64,000 nucleotides of DNA, from positions 2,232,001 to 2,296,000 of the forward strand of contig NZ_CP036175.1 of assembly GCF_003261575.2 (NCBI RefSeq), written 5' to 3'. This DNA is from Klebsiella huaxiensis. GTDB taxonomy: Bacteria > Pseudomonadota > Gammaproteobacteria > Enterobacterales > Enterobacteriaceae. How positions within the stretch are numbered: the stretch's first letter is position 1; each line of letters begins with the position of its first letter. Under the pieces are notes generated by a model. It did not search any database. It saw only the letters and a list, made by a program, of their open reading frames with translations, and was not told where the DNA came from. Both the position numbers and the translations under genes were made by a program. This document shows, one piece after another, positions 49,783-58,431 of this stretch.

Positions 49783-51181
49783 TCGTATTGCCCCGCCGGA
49801 TGATAAAAAGGCCAGTGCCGGTGGCCTGGCCGTGGGGATTATGGGGGCGTTAAAAGCAGCGGGAGGATTGTGGTTCGGCTGGAGCGGGGAAATTGGCGAT
49901 GACCAGCAGCCGCTGAAAAAGGTGACTCAGGGGAATATTACCTGGGCCTCTTTCAACCTTAGCGAGCAGGATCACGACGAATATTACAATCGTTTTTCCA
50001 ATGCCGTATTGTGGCCTGCGTTTCACTATCGCCTTGATTTGGTGAATTTTCAGCGCGAGGCCTGGGAAGGGTATCAGCGGGTGAATTCCACGCTGGCTGA
50101 TAAACTGCTGCCGCTAATTGAACCTGACGACCTTGTCTGGATCCACGATTATCACTTACTGCCACTGGCCAGTGAACTGCGCCAACGCGGGGTAAATAAT
50201 CGCATTGGCTTCTTTTTACATATCCCGTTTCCGACGCCCGAAATTTTTAATGCGTTGCCGCCGCATGCTGAACTGCTTGAGGGACTTAGCGATTACGACC
50301 TGCTGGGATTCCAGACAGAGAGTGATCGGCTGGCGTTTCTCGACAGCGTATCAATGCAGACCCGCGTGACGACGCGCGGTGGGAAAAAGCATCTTGCGTG
50401 GGGCAAGTCTTTCCACACAGAAGTTTATCCGATAGGCATCGATGCCGATGAAATTGCGCGCAGCGCTAAAGGACCGTTACCGCCAAAACTGGCGCAATTG
50501 AAAAGCGAACTTAAGGGCGTACAAAATATCTTTTCCGTTGAACGGTTGGACTATTCGAAAGGGTTACCGGAACGTTTTCTGGCCTATGAGGCGCTGCTGG
50601 AAAACTATCCGCAACATCACGGCAAGATTCGCTATACCCAAATTGCGCCGACTTCGCGCGGTGATGTTCAGGCCTATCAGGATATTCGTCATCAGTTGGA
50701 AACCGCAGCCGGACGGATTAACGGTCAGTATGGTCAGTTGGGCTGGACGCCGCTCTATTACCTGAACCAGCACTTTGAACGTAAGCTGTTGATGAAAATC
50801 TTCCGCTATTCGGACGTTGGGCTGGTCACGCCGCTACGCGATGGCATGAATCTGGTGGCGAAAGAGTATGTGGCCGCCCAGGATCCGCAAAACCCGGGTG
50901 TGCTGGTGTTGTCGCAGTTTGCCGGCGCGGCGAATGAACTGCCTACAGCGTTAATCGTCAATCCTTACGATCGTGATGAGGTCGCTGCCGCGCTGGACCG
51001 GGCGTTAACCATGCCGCTGGCAGAACGCATCACGCGCCATTCGGCTATGTTAGCGGTGATTAAAGAGAATGACATTCACCACTGGCAGGCGCGGTTTATT
51101 GCCGATCTAAAGCAGATTGAGCCAAGGAGCGAGGAGAGTCACTTAGAACGCAAGGTGGCGACCTTCCCCAAACTCGCCTAG
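49757..51181 (+). CDS. otsA: Trehalose-6-phosphate synthase
   Basis: 474-residue GT20 enzyme joining UDP-glucose and glucose 6-phosphate. The N-terminus GRLVVVSNRIAPP, WIHDYHLLP, SVERLDYSKGLPER and FRYSDVGLVTPLRDGMNLVAKEYVAAQ contain the donor and acceptor contacts. The second of two close ATGs was chosen: it gives the E. coli length and a better distance to AGGAG. Overlaps otsB. Confidence 0.95.
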   Translation: MGRLVVVSNRIAPPDDKKASAGGLAVGIMGALKAAGGLWFGWSGEIGDDQQPLKKVTQGNITWASFNLSEQDHDEYYNRFSNAVLWPAFHYRLDLVNFQREAWEGYQRVNSTLADKLLPLIEPDDLVWIHDYHLLPLASELRQRGVNNRIGFFLHIPFPTPEIFNALPPHAELLEGLSDYDLLGFQTESDRLAFLDSVSMQTRVTTRGGKKHLAWGKSFHTEVYPIGIDADEIARSAKGPLPPKLAQLKSELKGVQNIFSVERLDYSKGLPERFLAYEALLENYPQHHGKIRYTQIAPTSRGDVQAYQDIRHQLETAAGRINGQYGQLGWTPLYYLNQHFERKLLMKIFRYSDVGLVTPLRDGMNLVAKEYVAAQDPQNPGVLVLSQFAGAANELPTALIVNPYDRDEVAAALDRALTMPLAERITRHSAMLAVIKENDIHHWQARFIADLKQIEPRSEESHLERKVATFPKLA

Positions 51182-51190
51182 AGGCTGAGC

Positions 51191-51220
51191 GGCTGGTGCC
51201 TCCCCGGCACTAGCCCTTTT
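51191..51220. terminator. Hairpin between otsA and uspC
   Basis: GGCTGGTGCC and GGCACTAGCC pair across five bases and are followed by CTTTT; the stem reaches into the uspC stop. Confidence 0.7.
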
Positions 51221-51638
51221 CAAGACAAACCAGCAGCACGTCAACGCCGCTGCTGCCGACGATATCCTTCGCTGAGCAGGTAGCGCGCGAAAATAGGCTC
51301 TGGTTATGGTTACCGCAAATCACCAGGTCAACGCGATGCTGCTGGCAAAAATCCTTCACGTGATGACCTAACCCGCCGCTGGCGATAATCGTCTTCTCGA
51401 TAGGATAATCGGCGTGGTGGACAAGTTCGGCCAGAAAACCGCGCGTCTCTTCCTGCATTATTTCCCGTAAGTTTTCCATCATCGGCGCAGCAAACTGGTT
51501 ATACAGCTCCGGGTCCGTCGCCAGCGTGATCAGGCTAACTTTGGCATTGATCGGACGGGCGATAGAAACGGCTTTTTGAATCAGCACCCGGCTTTCCGGG
51601 GTCGGCGCAACGGCGACTAACAGATGTGAGTAGGGCAT
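51210..51638 (-). CDS. uspC: Universal stress protein C
   Basis: 142-residue Usp-A superfamily protein, same length as E. coli UspC (YecG). SHLLVAVAPTPES begins strand 1 and VDLVICGNHNQSLFSRATCSAKDIV is the C-terminal region, lacking the G-2x-G-9x-G-S/T nucleotide loop as in this subgroup. AGGAGG lies six bases before the ATG. In E. coli UspC is linked to motility and scaffolds KdpD signalling; here flhDC, next in E. coli, is missing. Confidence 0.93.
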   Translation of the reverse strand: MPYSHLLVAVAPTPESRVLIQKAVSIARPINAKVSLITLATDPELYNQFAAPMMENLREIMQEETRGFLAELVHHADYPIEKTIIASGGLGHHVKDFCQQHRVDLVICGNHNQSLFSRATCSAKDIVGSSGVDVLLVCLEKG

Positions 51639-51673
51639 CAAGCCTCCTTGAGATACGCAAAATAACCCTTTTC

Positions 51674-51800
51674 TATACCCTAAATAATTCGAGTTGCAGG
51701 AAGGCGGCAAGTGAGCGAATCCCCAGGAGCTTACTCAGGTAAGTGACTGGGGTGAACGAAAGCAGCCAACGCCCATGCAACTTGAAGTATGACGGGTATA
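51674..51800. repeat. ERIC element, full-length 127 bp
   Basis: Exactly 127 bases with TATA at both ends. It contains the well-known ERIC core (GAATCCCCAGGAGCTTAC and AAGTGACTGGGGTGAACG) inside arms that pair with each other (AATTCGAGTTGCAGGAAG and CATGCAACTTGAAGTATGAC). It lies upstream of uspC and may be transcribed into its leader. Confidence 0.95.
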
Positions 51801-51850
51801 TTGTCTTTACTCCGATTCCTTAGCTTTCGCAAGGTTTATCAGCAGCGGAA

Positions 51851-51894
51851 AAAAGAGCTATGTTTCATCTGCAAAAGAGCTATTTCTCATTAAT
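51851..51894. promoter_or_regulatory. Two 22-bp direct repeats upstream of rhiT
   Basis: AAAAGAGCTATGTTTCATCT at 51851 and AAAAGAGCTATTTCTCATTA at 51873 share their first 11 bases and 16 of 22 overall. The spacing equals two helical turns, as for AraC/RhaS-type activator dimers. rhiTN of Dickeya is activated by RhaS; the sequence here does not clearly match a RhaS consensus I can recall, so the binder is open. Confidence 0.45.
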
Positions 51895-51913
51895 GGTCCC
51901 GTCTTTTGCATTA

Positions 51914-51932
51914 AAAGAAACGTTGTTTTATA
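51914..51932. promoter_or_regulatory. KdgR-like box upstream of rhiT
   Basis: AAAGAAACGTTGTTTTATA agrees with the KdgR palindrome AATGAAACANTGTTTCATT at 14 of 18 defined positions. It lies about 180 bases before rhiT and 20 after the direct repeats. Confidence 0.6.
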
Positions 51933-52113
51933 AATAAGTGAAGCGTGTTCCGCTACTCTTTGTATTTTTGCCATCGAACGCTTTTAGATGGCAAAAATGA
52001 AAAGGTAACGCCGTTTCCATGCTCTTACTGTAGTCCTATATCAACTCCATTTTGGCTGAAGTCGCCAAAAGGATTGTCGGAGTTCTCTAAAAAAAGACAC
52101 AGGATTTACGGCG

Positions 52114-53697
52114 ATGAAAACACGTAAAATCGGTTTGGTTAACTACCTTGCTTACGGATCGGGCGATTTCCTCGGTGCGGGGACCACAGCACTGACTGCA
52201 GCATGGCTGCTCTACTTCTACACCACCTTTTGCGGCCTTTCCCCTATTGAGGCGACGCTTATCTTTGCCACTGCCAGGGTTCTGGATGCGGTGATCAGTC
52301 CGCTGATGGGCTTCCTGACGGATAACTTCGGTTCGACCTGGCTGGGTAAACGTTTTGGCAGACGTAAGTTCTTTATCCTGCTGGGTATCCCGCTCGTCTT
52401 TAGCTACTCCATTATGTGGGTAGGGGACATGGGCTTCTGGTACTACCTGCTGACTTATCTGCTGTTCGATATTGTCTATACCATGATTCTGGTACCGTAT
52501 GAAACGTTGGTGCCGGAGATGACCGATGACTTTAAACAGAAAACCAAATTCTCCGGCGCGCGTATTTCGATGGCGCAGATGTCGGCAATTCTGGCTTCCT
52601 TCCTGCCGGGTGTCCTGCTGACTATCTTCGGTAAGGATAATGCGGTCTCTTTCTTCTATGCGAGTCTGGTGTTCTCGGTACTGTGCGCAATGATGCTAAC
52701 CTTTGTCTGGTTCTTTACCTGGGAGCGCCCGCGAGAAGAGTGGACGGAAGCCGCGCTACGGGCAGAAGAGGAGAAACAAAACCTGACCCTGTCCCAGAGC
52801 CTTAATCGCCTGTTTATTGAGTTAAGCTCCACCTTGCGGATTAAAATTTTCCGCCAGCATCTGGGTATGTATCTGGGGGGCTATATCGCTCAGGACGTGT
52901 TCAACGCGGTCTTTACCTACTATGTGGTGTTTGTGCTGATGCAGGAAGCCTCCATGGCCTCTAACCTGCTCGGCACCATGGCTATCTTCCAGTTTATCGC
53001 GGTTATCGCCATGATCCCGTTGTGTATCCGCTTCGGACCGGCCCCATCCTACCGGATGGTTGTAGTGCTGTTTGGTCTGAGCTCGCTCTCCTACGCGGTG
53101 TTGTATTACGCCGGGCTCAGCGATGTTTACTCGTTGTTGCTGTTGATTTCCGCAGTTGCAGGCCTGGGACGCGGCGGTATCAACTATGTGCCGTGGAATA
53201 CCTACACCTATATTGCCGACGTGGATGAGGTGATCACCGGACAGCGACGTGAAGGGATCTTTGCCGGGATCATGACTCTGACCCGTAAAGCTTCCCAGGC
53301 GGGTGCGGTGATGCTGGTGGGGATCATTATGCAGTTTTCCGGCTTTGTCTCCGGACAGAAAACTCAGCCTTATGAAGTCAGCCACACAATCCTGCTGATC
53401 CTCAGCGTGGGGACATTAGTGGTGCTGGCTTGCGGTTTTCTTGTCTCTCTGCGTTTTAAGCTCAACCTGCAAACCCACAGCGTTCTGCGTACTGAAACGC
53501 TCAAAATGCGCGAGTCTGGTCGAGCACAGCCGGAAACGGCGACCGCTGAGGATCGTGAAGTGGTGGAGATGCTGGCCGGGATGCCGTACGAATCCCTGTG
53601 GGGCAACAACAATATCGGTTACCTGAACCGCAATAAACCTGCAGCGGCGCCGTTGAAGCAACGTTCAGAATTGAATTCGACATATAACAGAGGTTAA
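52114..53697 (+). CDS. rhiT: Rhamnogalacturonide/uronide transporter, GPH family (RhiT-like)
   Basis: 527-residue, 12-helix symporter. Motifs: WLLYFYTTFCGLSPIEA, FLTDNFGSTWLGKRFGRRKFF, VPYETLVPEMTDDF, YVPWNTYTYIADVDEVITGQRREGIFAG and the tail MPYESLWGNNN. It is paired with a GH105 hydrolase gene four bases downstream, the rhiTN layout known from pectin-degrading enterobacteria, where RhiT imports unsaturated rhamnogalacturonides. It occupies the chromosomal slot of the E. coli flhDC-mot-che-flhBAE cluster. Oligogalacturonides are the main alternative substrate. Confidence 0.84.
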   Translation: MKTRKIGLVNYLAYGSGDFLGAGTTALTAAWLLYFYTTFCGLSPIEATLIFATARVLDAVISPLMGFLTDNFGSTWLGKRFGRRKFFILLGIPLVFSYSIMWVGDMGFWYYLLTYLLFDIVYTMILVPYETLVPEMTDDFKQKTKFSGARISMAQMSAILASFLPGVLLTIFGKDNAVSFFYASLVFSVLCAMMLTFVWFFTWERPREEWTEAALRAEEEKQNLTLSQSLNRLFIELSSTLRIKIFRQHLGMYLGGYIAQDVFNAVFTYYVVFVLMQEASMASNLLGTMAIFQFIAVIAMIPLCIRFGPAPSYRMVVVLFGLSSLSYAVLYYAGLSDVYSLLLLISAVAGLGRGGINYVPWNTYTYIADVDEVITGQRREGIFAGIMTLTRKASQAGAVMLVGIIMQFSGFVSGQKTQPYEVSHTILLILSVGTLVVLACGFLVSLRFKLNLQTHSVLRTETLKMRESGRAQPETATAEDREVVEMLAGMPYESLWGNNNIGYLNRNKPAAAPLKQRSELNSTYNRG

Positions 53698-53701
53698 GGA
53701 T

Positions 53702-54841
53702 ATGAAGGTTTGGCCTGTCAAACATAGCCCATTACTGCGTCAGCCAGAGCGTTTTATCGCCCGTAATGAGCTGCAAGCGCTGATCCAGAAGGTAACGCGC
53801 AACCTGGTCAATATTAAGGATGAAAGCGGGCAATTTTTACTGCGGCTGGACGACGGACGCATCATTGACACTAAAGGCTGGAACGGCTGGGAGTGGACCC
53901 ACGGGGTTGGCCTGTACGGTATTTATCAGTATTACCAGCAGACTGGTGATACCGCGATGTGCGAGATTATCGATAGCTGGTTCGCTGAGCGTTTTGCCGA
54001 AGGCGCAACCACTAAAAACGTCAATACCATGGCGCCGTTTTTGACCCTGGCTTATCGTTATGAAGAGACGGGCAACACGGCGTATCTACCCTGGCTCGAT
54101 AGCTGGGCTGAGTGGGCGATGCGCGACATGCCGCGTACCGAGTTTGGCGGCATGCAGCACATCACCCTGGCGGAAGAGAATAATCAGCAGATGTGGGACG
54201 ACACGTTGATGATGACCGTCCTGCCGCTGGCCAAAATTGGCAAGCTGCTCAACCGCCCGGAATATGTAGAAGAAGCGGTCTATCAGTTCTTGCTGCATGT
54301 GCAGAACTTGATGGACCGCGAGACCGGACTGTGGTTCCACGGCTGGAACTACGAGGGGCAGCATAATTTTGCCAGGGCTCGCTGGGCACGCGGCAATAGC
54401 TGGCTGACGATTGTAATCCCGGATTTCCTTGAGCTGGTGGATTTACCTGAAAGCAGCGCCGTTCGCCGTTATCTGGTGCAGGTACTGAATGCGCAGATTG
54501 CAGCACTGGCCCGTTGCCAGGACGACAGCGGCCTGTGGCATACGCTGCTTGATGATCCAAACTCCTATCTGGAAGCGTCGGCCACCGCTGGTTTTGCTTA
54601 CGGGATCTTAAAAGCGGTGCGTAAGCGCTATGTGAGCCAGGAATATGCAGAAGTGGCGGAGAAAGCGATTCGCGGTATCGTGCAGAATATCTCTCCTGAA
54701 GGGGAGTTGCTGCAAACCTCATTCGGTACCGGAATGGGCTCGAATCTCGATTTTTATCGTGAAATTCCGTTGACGTCGATGCCGTATGGTCAGGCGATGG
54801 CAATTCTGTGCCTGACTGAGTATCTGCGGAAGTATTTCTGA
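53702..54841 (+). CDS. rhiN: Unsaturated rhamnogalacturonyl hydrolase, GH105 (RhiN/YteR type)
   Basis: 379-residue (alpha/alpha)6-barrel hydrolase without a signal peptide, hence cytoplasmic. GWEWTHGVGLYGIYQYYQQTGD, MWDDTLMMTVLPLAKIGKL (D166/D167, at the YteR general acid D143 region), GLWFHGWNYEG and WARGNSW are GH105 hallmarks. The enzyme hydrates the double bond of the terminal unsaturated galacturonate and releases it from rhamnose. The free product rearranges to 4-deoxy-L-threo-5-hexosulose uronate, the putative substrate of the RpiB-family isomerase at 38735. Co-transcribed with rhiT. Confidence 0.87.
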   Translation: MKVWPVKHSPLLRQPERFIARNELQALIQKVTRNLVNIKDESGQFLLRLDDGRIIDTKGWNGWEWTHGVGLYGIYQYYQQTGDTAMCEIIDSWFAERFAEGATTKNVNTMAPFLTLAYRYEETGNTAYLPWLDSWAEWAMRDMPRTEFGGMQHITLAEENNQQMWDDTLMMTVLPLAKIGKLLNRPEYVEEAVYQFLLHVQNLMDRETGLWFHGWNYEGQHNFARARWARGNSWLTIVIPDFLELVDLPESSAVRRYLVQVLNAQIAALARCQDDSGLWHTLLDDPNSYLEASATAGFAYGILKAVRKRYVSQEYAEVAEKAIRGIVQNISPEGELLQTSFGTGMGSNLDFYREIPLTSMPYGQAMAILCLTEYLRKYF

Positions 54842-54865
54842 TAGGGATTGAGAGAAAGGGTTACG

Positions 54866-54900
54866 TAGGCCGGGTAAGGCGTTAGCCGCCACCCGGCATA
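54866..54900. repeat. REP element
   Basis: Reading the minus strand, GCCGGGTGGCGGCTAACGCC-TTACCCGGCCTACG is a classical REP unit with its Y tail. It lies just after rhiN, between convergent genes. Confidence 0.85.
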
Positions 54901-54940
54901 AAACGAACACAATATTTCAAATAGTGGTGTTATCAGTTTC

Positions 54941-54964
54941 AAACCCGGCGCTTGCCGGGTTTTT
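54941..54964. terminator. Bidirectional terminator between rhiN and argS
   Basis: AAACCCGGC-GCTT-GCCGGGTTTTT, T-rich on the rhiN side and A/T-flanked on both, ends both convergent transcripts. Confidence 0.85.
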
Positions 54965-54972
54965 CCTGCAAA

Positions 54973-56706
54973 TTACATACGCTCTACGGTCTCAATACCC
55001 AGCGTATCCAGACCCAGCTTCAGCGTTTTCGCGGTCAGCTGCGCCAGCTTCAGGCGGCTGTTGCGCGTCTCTTCGCTTTCGGCGCTCAGGATCGGGCAGT
55101 GTTCGTAGAAACCCGAGAACAGGCCCGCCAGATCGTACAGATAAGAACACATCACATGCGGAGTGCCTTCACGAGCGACAACGGTCAGGGTCTCTTCGAA
55201 CTGCAGCAGACGTGCAGCCAGCTGGGCTTCACGGTCTTCGGTGATAATAACCGGAGCCGCCGCCAGCACGCTTTCATCAATATCCGCTTTACGGAATACC
55301 GAGAGCACGCGGGTATAAGCATACTGCATATAAGGCGCGGTGTTGCCCTCAAATGCCAGCATGTTGTCCCAGTCGAAGATATAGTCGGTGGTCCGGTTTT
55401 TCGACAGATCGGCGTATTTCACCGCGCCAATCCCGACGGCGTTCGCCAGTTTTTCCAGCTCTTCGGCAGGCATATCCGGGTTTTTCTCGGCCACCAGACG
55501 GCGGGCGCGTTCCAGCGCTTCATCCAGTAAGTCGGCCAGTTTCACAGTACCACCGGCGCGAGTTTTAAACGGTTTACCGTCTTTGCCGAGCATCATGCCG
55601 AACATGTGGTGCTCCAGCGGCACAGAATCTGGCACATAGCCTGCTTTACGCACGATAGTCCACGCCTGCATCAGGTGCTGGTGCTGGCGTGAATCGATGT
55701 AATACAGCACGCGATCGGCATGCAGATTTTCGTAACGGTATTTTGCACAGGCGATATCGGTGGTGGTGTAGAGGTAGCCGCCATCCTTCTTCTGGATGAT
55801 AACGCCCATCGGTTCGCCTTCCTTATTTTTATACTCATCAAGGAACACCACGGTTGCGCCTTCGCTCTCCACTGCCAGACCTTTGGCTTTCAGGTCAGCA
55901 ACGATACCCGGCAGCATCGGGTTATACAGGCTTTCACCCATCACGTCGTCACGGGTCAGCGTCACGTTCAGGCGGTTATAGGTTAGCTGGTTTTGCGACA
56001 TAGTAATGTCAACGAGCTTGCGCCACATTTCGCGGAAATACTCGTCGCCGCCCTGCAGCTTAACCACGTAGCTACGCGCGCGTTCGGCGAAGGCTTCATC
56101 TTCATCGTAGTGTTTTTTCGCTTCGCGATAGAAACCTTCGAGGTCCGCCAGCGCCATTTCACCGGCGTTTTCCTGCTGCTGTTTTTCCAGGTACGCGATA
56201 AGCATGCCGAACTGGGTGCCCCAGTCGCCCACGTGGTTAGCGCGGATCACGTTATGGCCGAGAAATTCCAGCGTGCGCACTGCGGCATCGCCAATAATGG
56301 TCGAGCGCAGATGGCCGACGTGCATCTCTTTCGCCACGTTAGGCGCGGAGTAATCGATAACAACGGTCTGCGCCTGCGGCTGAGCAACACCCAGACGTTC
56401 TGATTTCAGCGCGCTGCTGACGTTTTCCGCCAGGAATGCCGGGTCGAGGAAAATATTGATAAAACCCGGACCGGCGATTTCAACTTTGTTAGCAATCCCG
56501 TTCAGGTCGAGATGAGACAGTACCTGCTCTGCAAGTTGTCGCGGCGCCATACCCAGTTTTTTGGCAACGGCCATGACGCCGTTGGCCTGATAGTCACCGA
56601 ACTGGACTTTTGCTGACTGGCGGACCTGAGGTTCGCAATCGGCAGGCGCGCCTGCCGCGATCAGAGCGTGGCTGACTTTTTCTGAGAGAAGAGCCTGAAT
56701 ATTCAC
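54973..56706 (-). CDS. argS: Arginyl-tRNA synthetase
   Basis: 577-residue class I synthetase nearly identical to E. coli ArgS. HVGH in SAPNVAKEMHVGHLRSTIIGD is the HIGH-type signature; no canonical KMSKS is present, as is normal for this enzyme. The N-terminal additional domain (1-115) and the C-terminal DALR anticodon domain (from about 455) are complete. GTG start as in E. coli, with AAGGT upstream. Confidence 0.97.
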   Translation of the reverse strand: MNIQALLSEKVSHALIAAGAPADCEPQVRQSAKVQFGDYQANGVMAVAKKLGMAPRQLAEQVLSHLDLNGIANKVEIAGPGFINIFLDPAFLAENVSSALKSERLGVAQPQAQTVVIDYSAPNVAKEMHVGHLRSTIIGDAAVRTLEFLGHNVIRANHVGDWGTQFGMLIAYLEKQQQENAGEMALADLEGFYREAKKHYDEDEAFAERARSYVVKLQGGDEYFREMWRKLVDITMSQNQLTYNRLNVTLTRDDVMGESLYNPMLPGIVADLKAKGLAVESEGATVVFLDEYKNKEGEPMGVIIQKKDGGYLYTTTDIACAKYRYENLHADRVLYYIDSRQHQHLMQAWTIVRKAGYVPDSVPLEHHMFGMMLGKDGKPFKTRAGGTVKLADLLDEALERARRLVAEKNPDMPAEELEKLANAVGIGAVKYADLSKNRTTDYIFDWDNMLAFEGNTAPYMQYAYTRVLSVFRKADIDESVLAAAPVIITEDREAQLAARLLQFEETLTVVAREGTPHVMCSYLYDLAGLFSGFYEHCPILSAESEETRNSRLKLAQLTAKTLKLGLDTLGIETVERM

Positions 56707-56926
56707 CGGAATACCTTACGTTTAACACGCCGTCACCCTGACGGGGCGGCGCTGGAATGTGGACAAATTAGGGCAGGAGTATACTGCATTTGCATCTATG
56801 CGTCAGCACCGCGCATAGCTTGCTCAGTCGCGCGCTCAACGAATAATCGTTCACAGAGTATTGCTGGTTGGTCAGCCCGGGGAAACGCGATAGATTAGCG
56901 CTTTTGAGTGAGTACCGGGGCTTATC

Positions 56927-57496
56927 ATGGCGAACTGGCAACAAATAGATGAACTGAACGATATTTCCGCGGACCTACCGCGTTTCACCGAGGCGCTAAA
57001 TGCGCTTGCTAGCCGGCTTGGTCTTGATATTACGCCGCATGATGCTGACCATATTTCCCTGCGCTGTCACCAGAACACCACGGCGGAGCGCTGGCGTCGC
57101 GGGTTTGAGCAATGCGGCACTCTGCTGTCGGAAAACGTTATCAACGGTCGTCCTATCTGTTTATTCAAATTGGACGAACCGATTTGCGTGGCGCACTGGC
57201 GTTTTAGCGTCGTTGAGCTGCCGTGGCCGGGTGAAAAGCGCTATCCGCATGAGGGCTGGGAACATGTCGAAATCGTCCTGCCAGGTGAGCCTGAATCGCT
57301 GAATTCCCGTGCGCTGGCGCTGCTATCTGATGAAGGGCTCAGCCAGCCGGGGATTTTTGTGAAAACCAGCTCACCGAAAGGGGCACGCGAGCGACTGCCG
57401 AACCCGACGCTGGCAGTGACGGATGGTAAGGTCACTATAAAATTCCATCCGTGGTCGATTGAGCAAATTGTCGCCAGCGAACAATCTGAACGGTGA
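56927..57496 (+). CDS. yecM: VOC-fold metal-binding protein YecM
   Basis: 189-residue protein of the YecM family, one residue longer than in E. coli. HDADHISLRCHQNTTAERWRRGFEQCG, FKLDEPI and GWEHVEIVLPG carry the conserved His and Glu residues that form the putative metal site of the glyoxalase-like fold. No reaction is known. It is divergent from argS. Confidence 0.92.
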   Translation: MANWQQIDELNDISADLPRFTEALNALASRLGLDITPHDADHISLRCHQNTTAERWRRGFEQCGTLLSENVINGRPICLFKLDEPICVAHWRFSVVELPWPGEKRYPHEGWEHVEIVLPGEPESLNSRALALLSDEGLSQPGIFVKTSSPKGARERLPNPTLAVTDGKVTIKFHPWSIEQIVASEQSER

Positions 57497-57572
57497 CAGT
57501 GTGAAGTGACGCGGTGTCTACAGCAAAAAATCGTGACATTCTGTCGTGCCTGCGATGTCAACGGAGAGAAGA

Positions 57573-58316
57573 ATGACTTTACTGGAAGTATGCTGTTACA
57601 GCATGGAGTGCGCGCAAGAAGCGCAGCGTAGCGGTGCCGATCGCATTGAGCTTTGCGCCGCGCCGCTGGAAGGCGGCCTGACGCCTTCGCTGGGCGTACT
57701 TAAATCGGTTCGTGATACGGTGACTATCCCCGTTCATCCGATTATTCGTCCGCGCGGCGGGGATTTTTGCTACACCGCTGGCGAGTTTGCGGCGATGCTT
57801 GATGACGTCATCACGGTACGAGAATTAGGGTTTCCCGGACTGGTGATCGGCATTCTGGATGCCGACGGCCAGATTGATACGGCGCGAATGGAAAAAATTA
57901 TGGCGGCAGCGGGAACCCTTGCAGTCACTTTTCACCGCGCCTTTGATATGTGCGCCGACCCGCGCCAGGCCTGCTCTGAGCTGTCAGAACTCGGCGTTCA
58001 GCGTATCCTGACATCAGGCCAACAGGCGTCCGCCGAAAAAGGAATTTCATTAATCAGGGAACTTATTTCCCGAAGCGACACTCCAATCATTATGGCTGGT
58101 GCGGGAGTCCGCGCCGCCAATTTAGCGGTGTTTTTGCAGGCCGGAGTAAAAGAAGTGCACAGCTCGGCAGGTCAGTGGCTACCGTCGCCGATGCGCTTTC
58201 GCAACGCCGGATTGTCGATGTCTACGGATGCTGACGCTGATGAATACTTACGCTACGCCGTGAATGGCGAAGCGGTAGCGGAAATGAAGAAAATTATTTC
58301 CGCCCAGAGAGATTAA
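57573..58316 (+). CDS. cutC: CutC family protein
   Basis: 247-residue TIM-barrel protein. LEVCCYSMECAQEAQRSGADRIELCAAPLEGGLTPSLG and HPIIRPRGGDFCY match E. coli CutC. Once linked to copper tolerance; in E. coli that phenotype is now attributed to the sRNA MicL made from the 3' part of the gene. The ATG with GGAGAGAAG upstream was chosen. A sigma-E-like promoter lies inside the coding region at 58058. Confidence 0.94.
   Translation: MTLLEVCCYSMECAQEAQRSGADRIELCAAPLEGGLTPSLGVLKSVRDTVTIPVHPIIRPRGGDFCYTAGEFAAMLDDVITVRELGFPGLVIGILDADGQIDTARMEKIMAAAGTLAVTFHRAFDMCADPRQACSELSELGVQRILTSGQQASAEKGISLIRELISRSDTPIIMAGAGVRAANLAVFLQAGVKEVHSSAGQWLPSPMRFRNAGLSMSTDADADEYLRYAVNGEAVAEMKKIISAQRD
58058..58086 (+). 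promoter_or_regulatory. Sigma-E-type promoter inside cutC (micL promoter)
   Basis: GGAACTT (-35), a 17-base spacer and TCCAA (-10). GGAACTT is the exact sigma-E -35 consensus. The position inside cutC is that of the E. coli micL promoter. Confidence 0.75.
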
Positions 58317-58318
58317 AA

Positions 58319-58380
58319 CCCTAAATAATTCGAGTTGCAGGAAAGCCAACGCGCATGCAACTTGAAGTATGACGGGGATA
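58319..58380. repeat. ERIC element, short internally deleted form (62 bp)
   Basis: It retains both ends (CCCTAAATAATTCGAGTTGC and CATGCAACTTGAAGTATGAC) but lacks the central 65 bases of the full ERIC at 51674. It begins right after the cutC stop codon and forms a long hairpin inside the predicted MicL precursor. Confidence 0.9.
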
Positions 58381-58431
58381 AACTGTTTTTAGCTGCACAT
58401 CATGTCGCCCAATATGATGATTGCCCGTACC

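Larger units (their letters stand above)
51639..52113. other. uspC-rhiT divergent region; site of the missing flh/mot/che block
   Basis: 475 bases holding the full ERIC, a pair of 22-base direct repeats and a KdgR-like box. No trace of flhDC, motAB or che genes was recognised. Confidence 0.65.
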
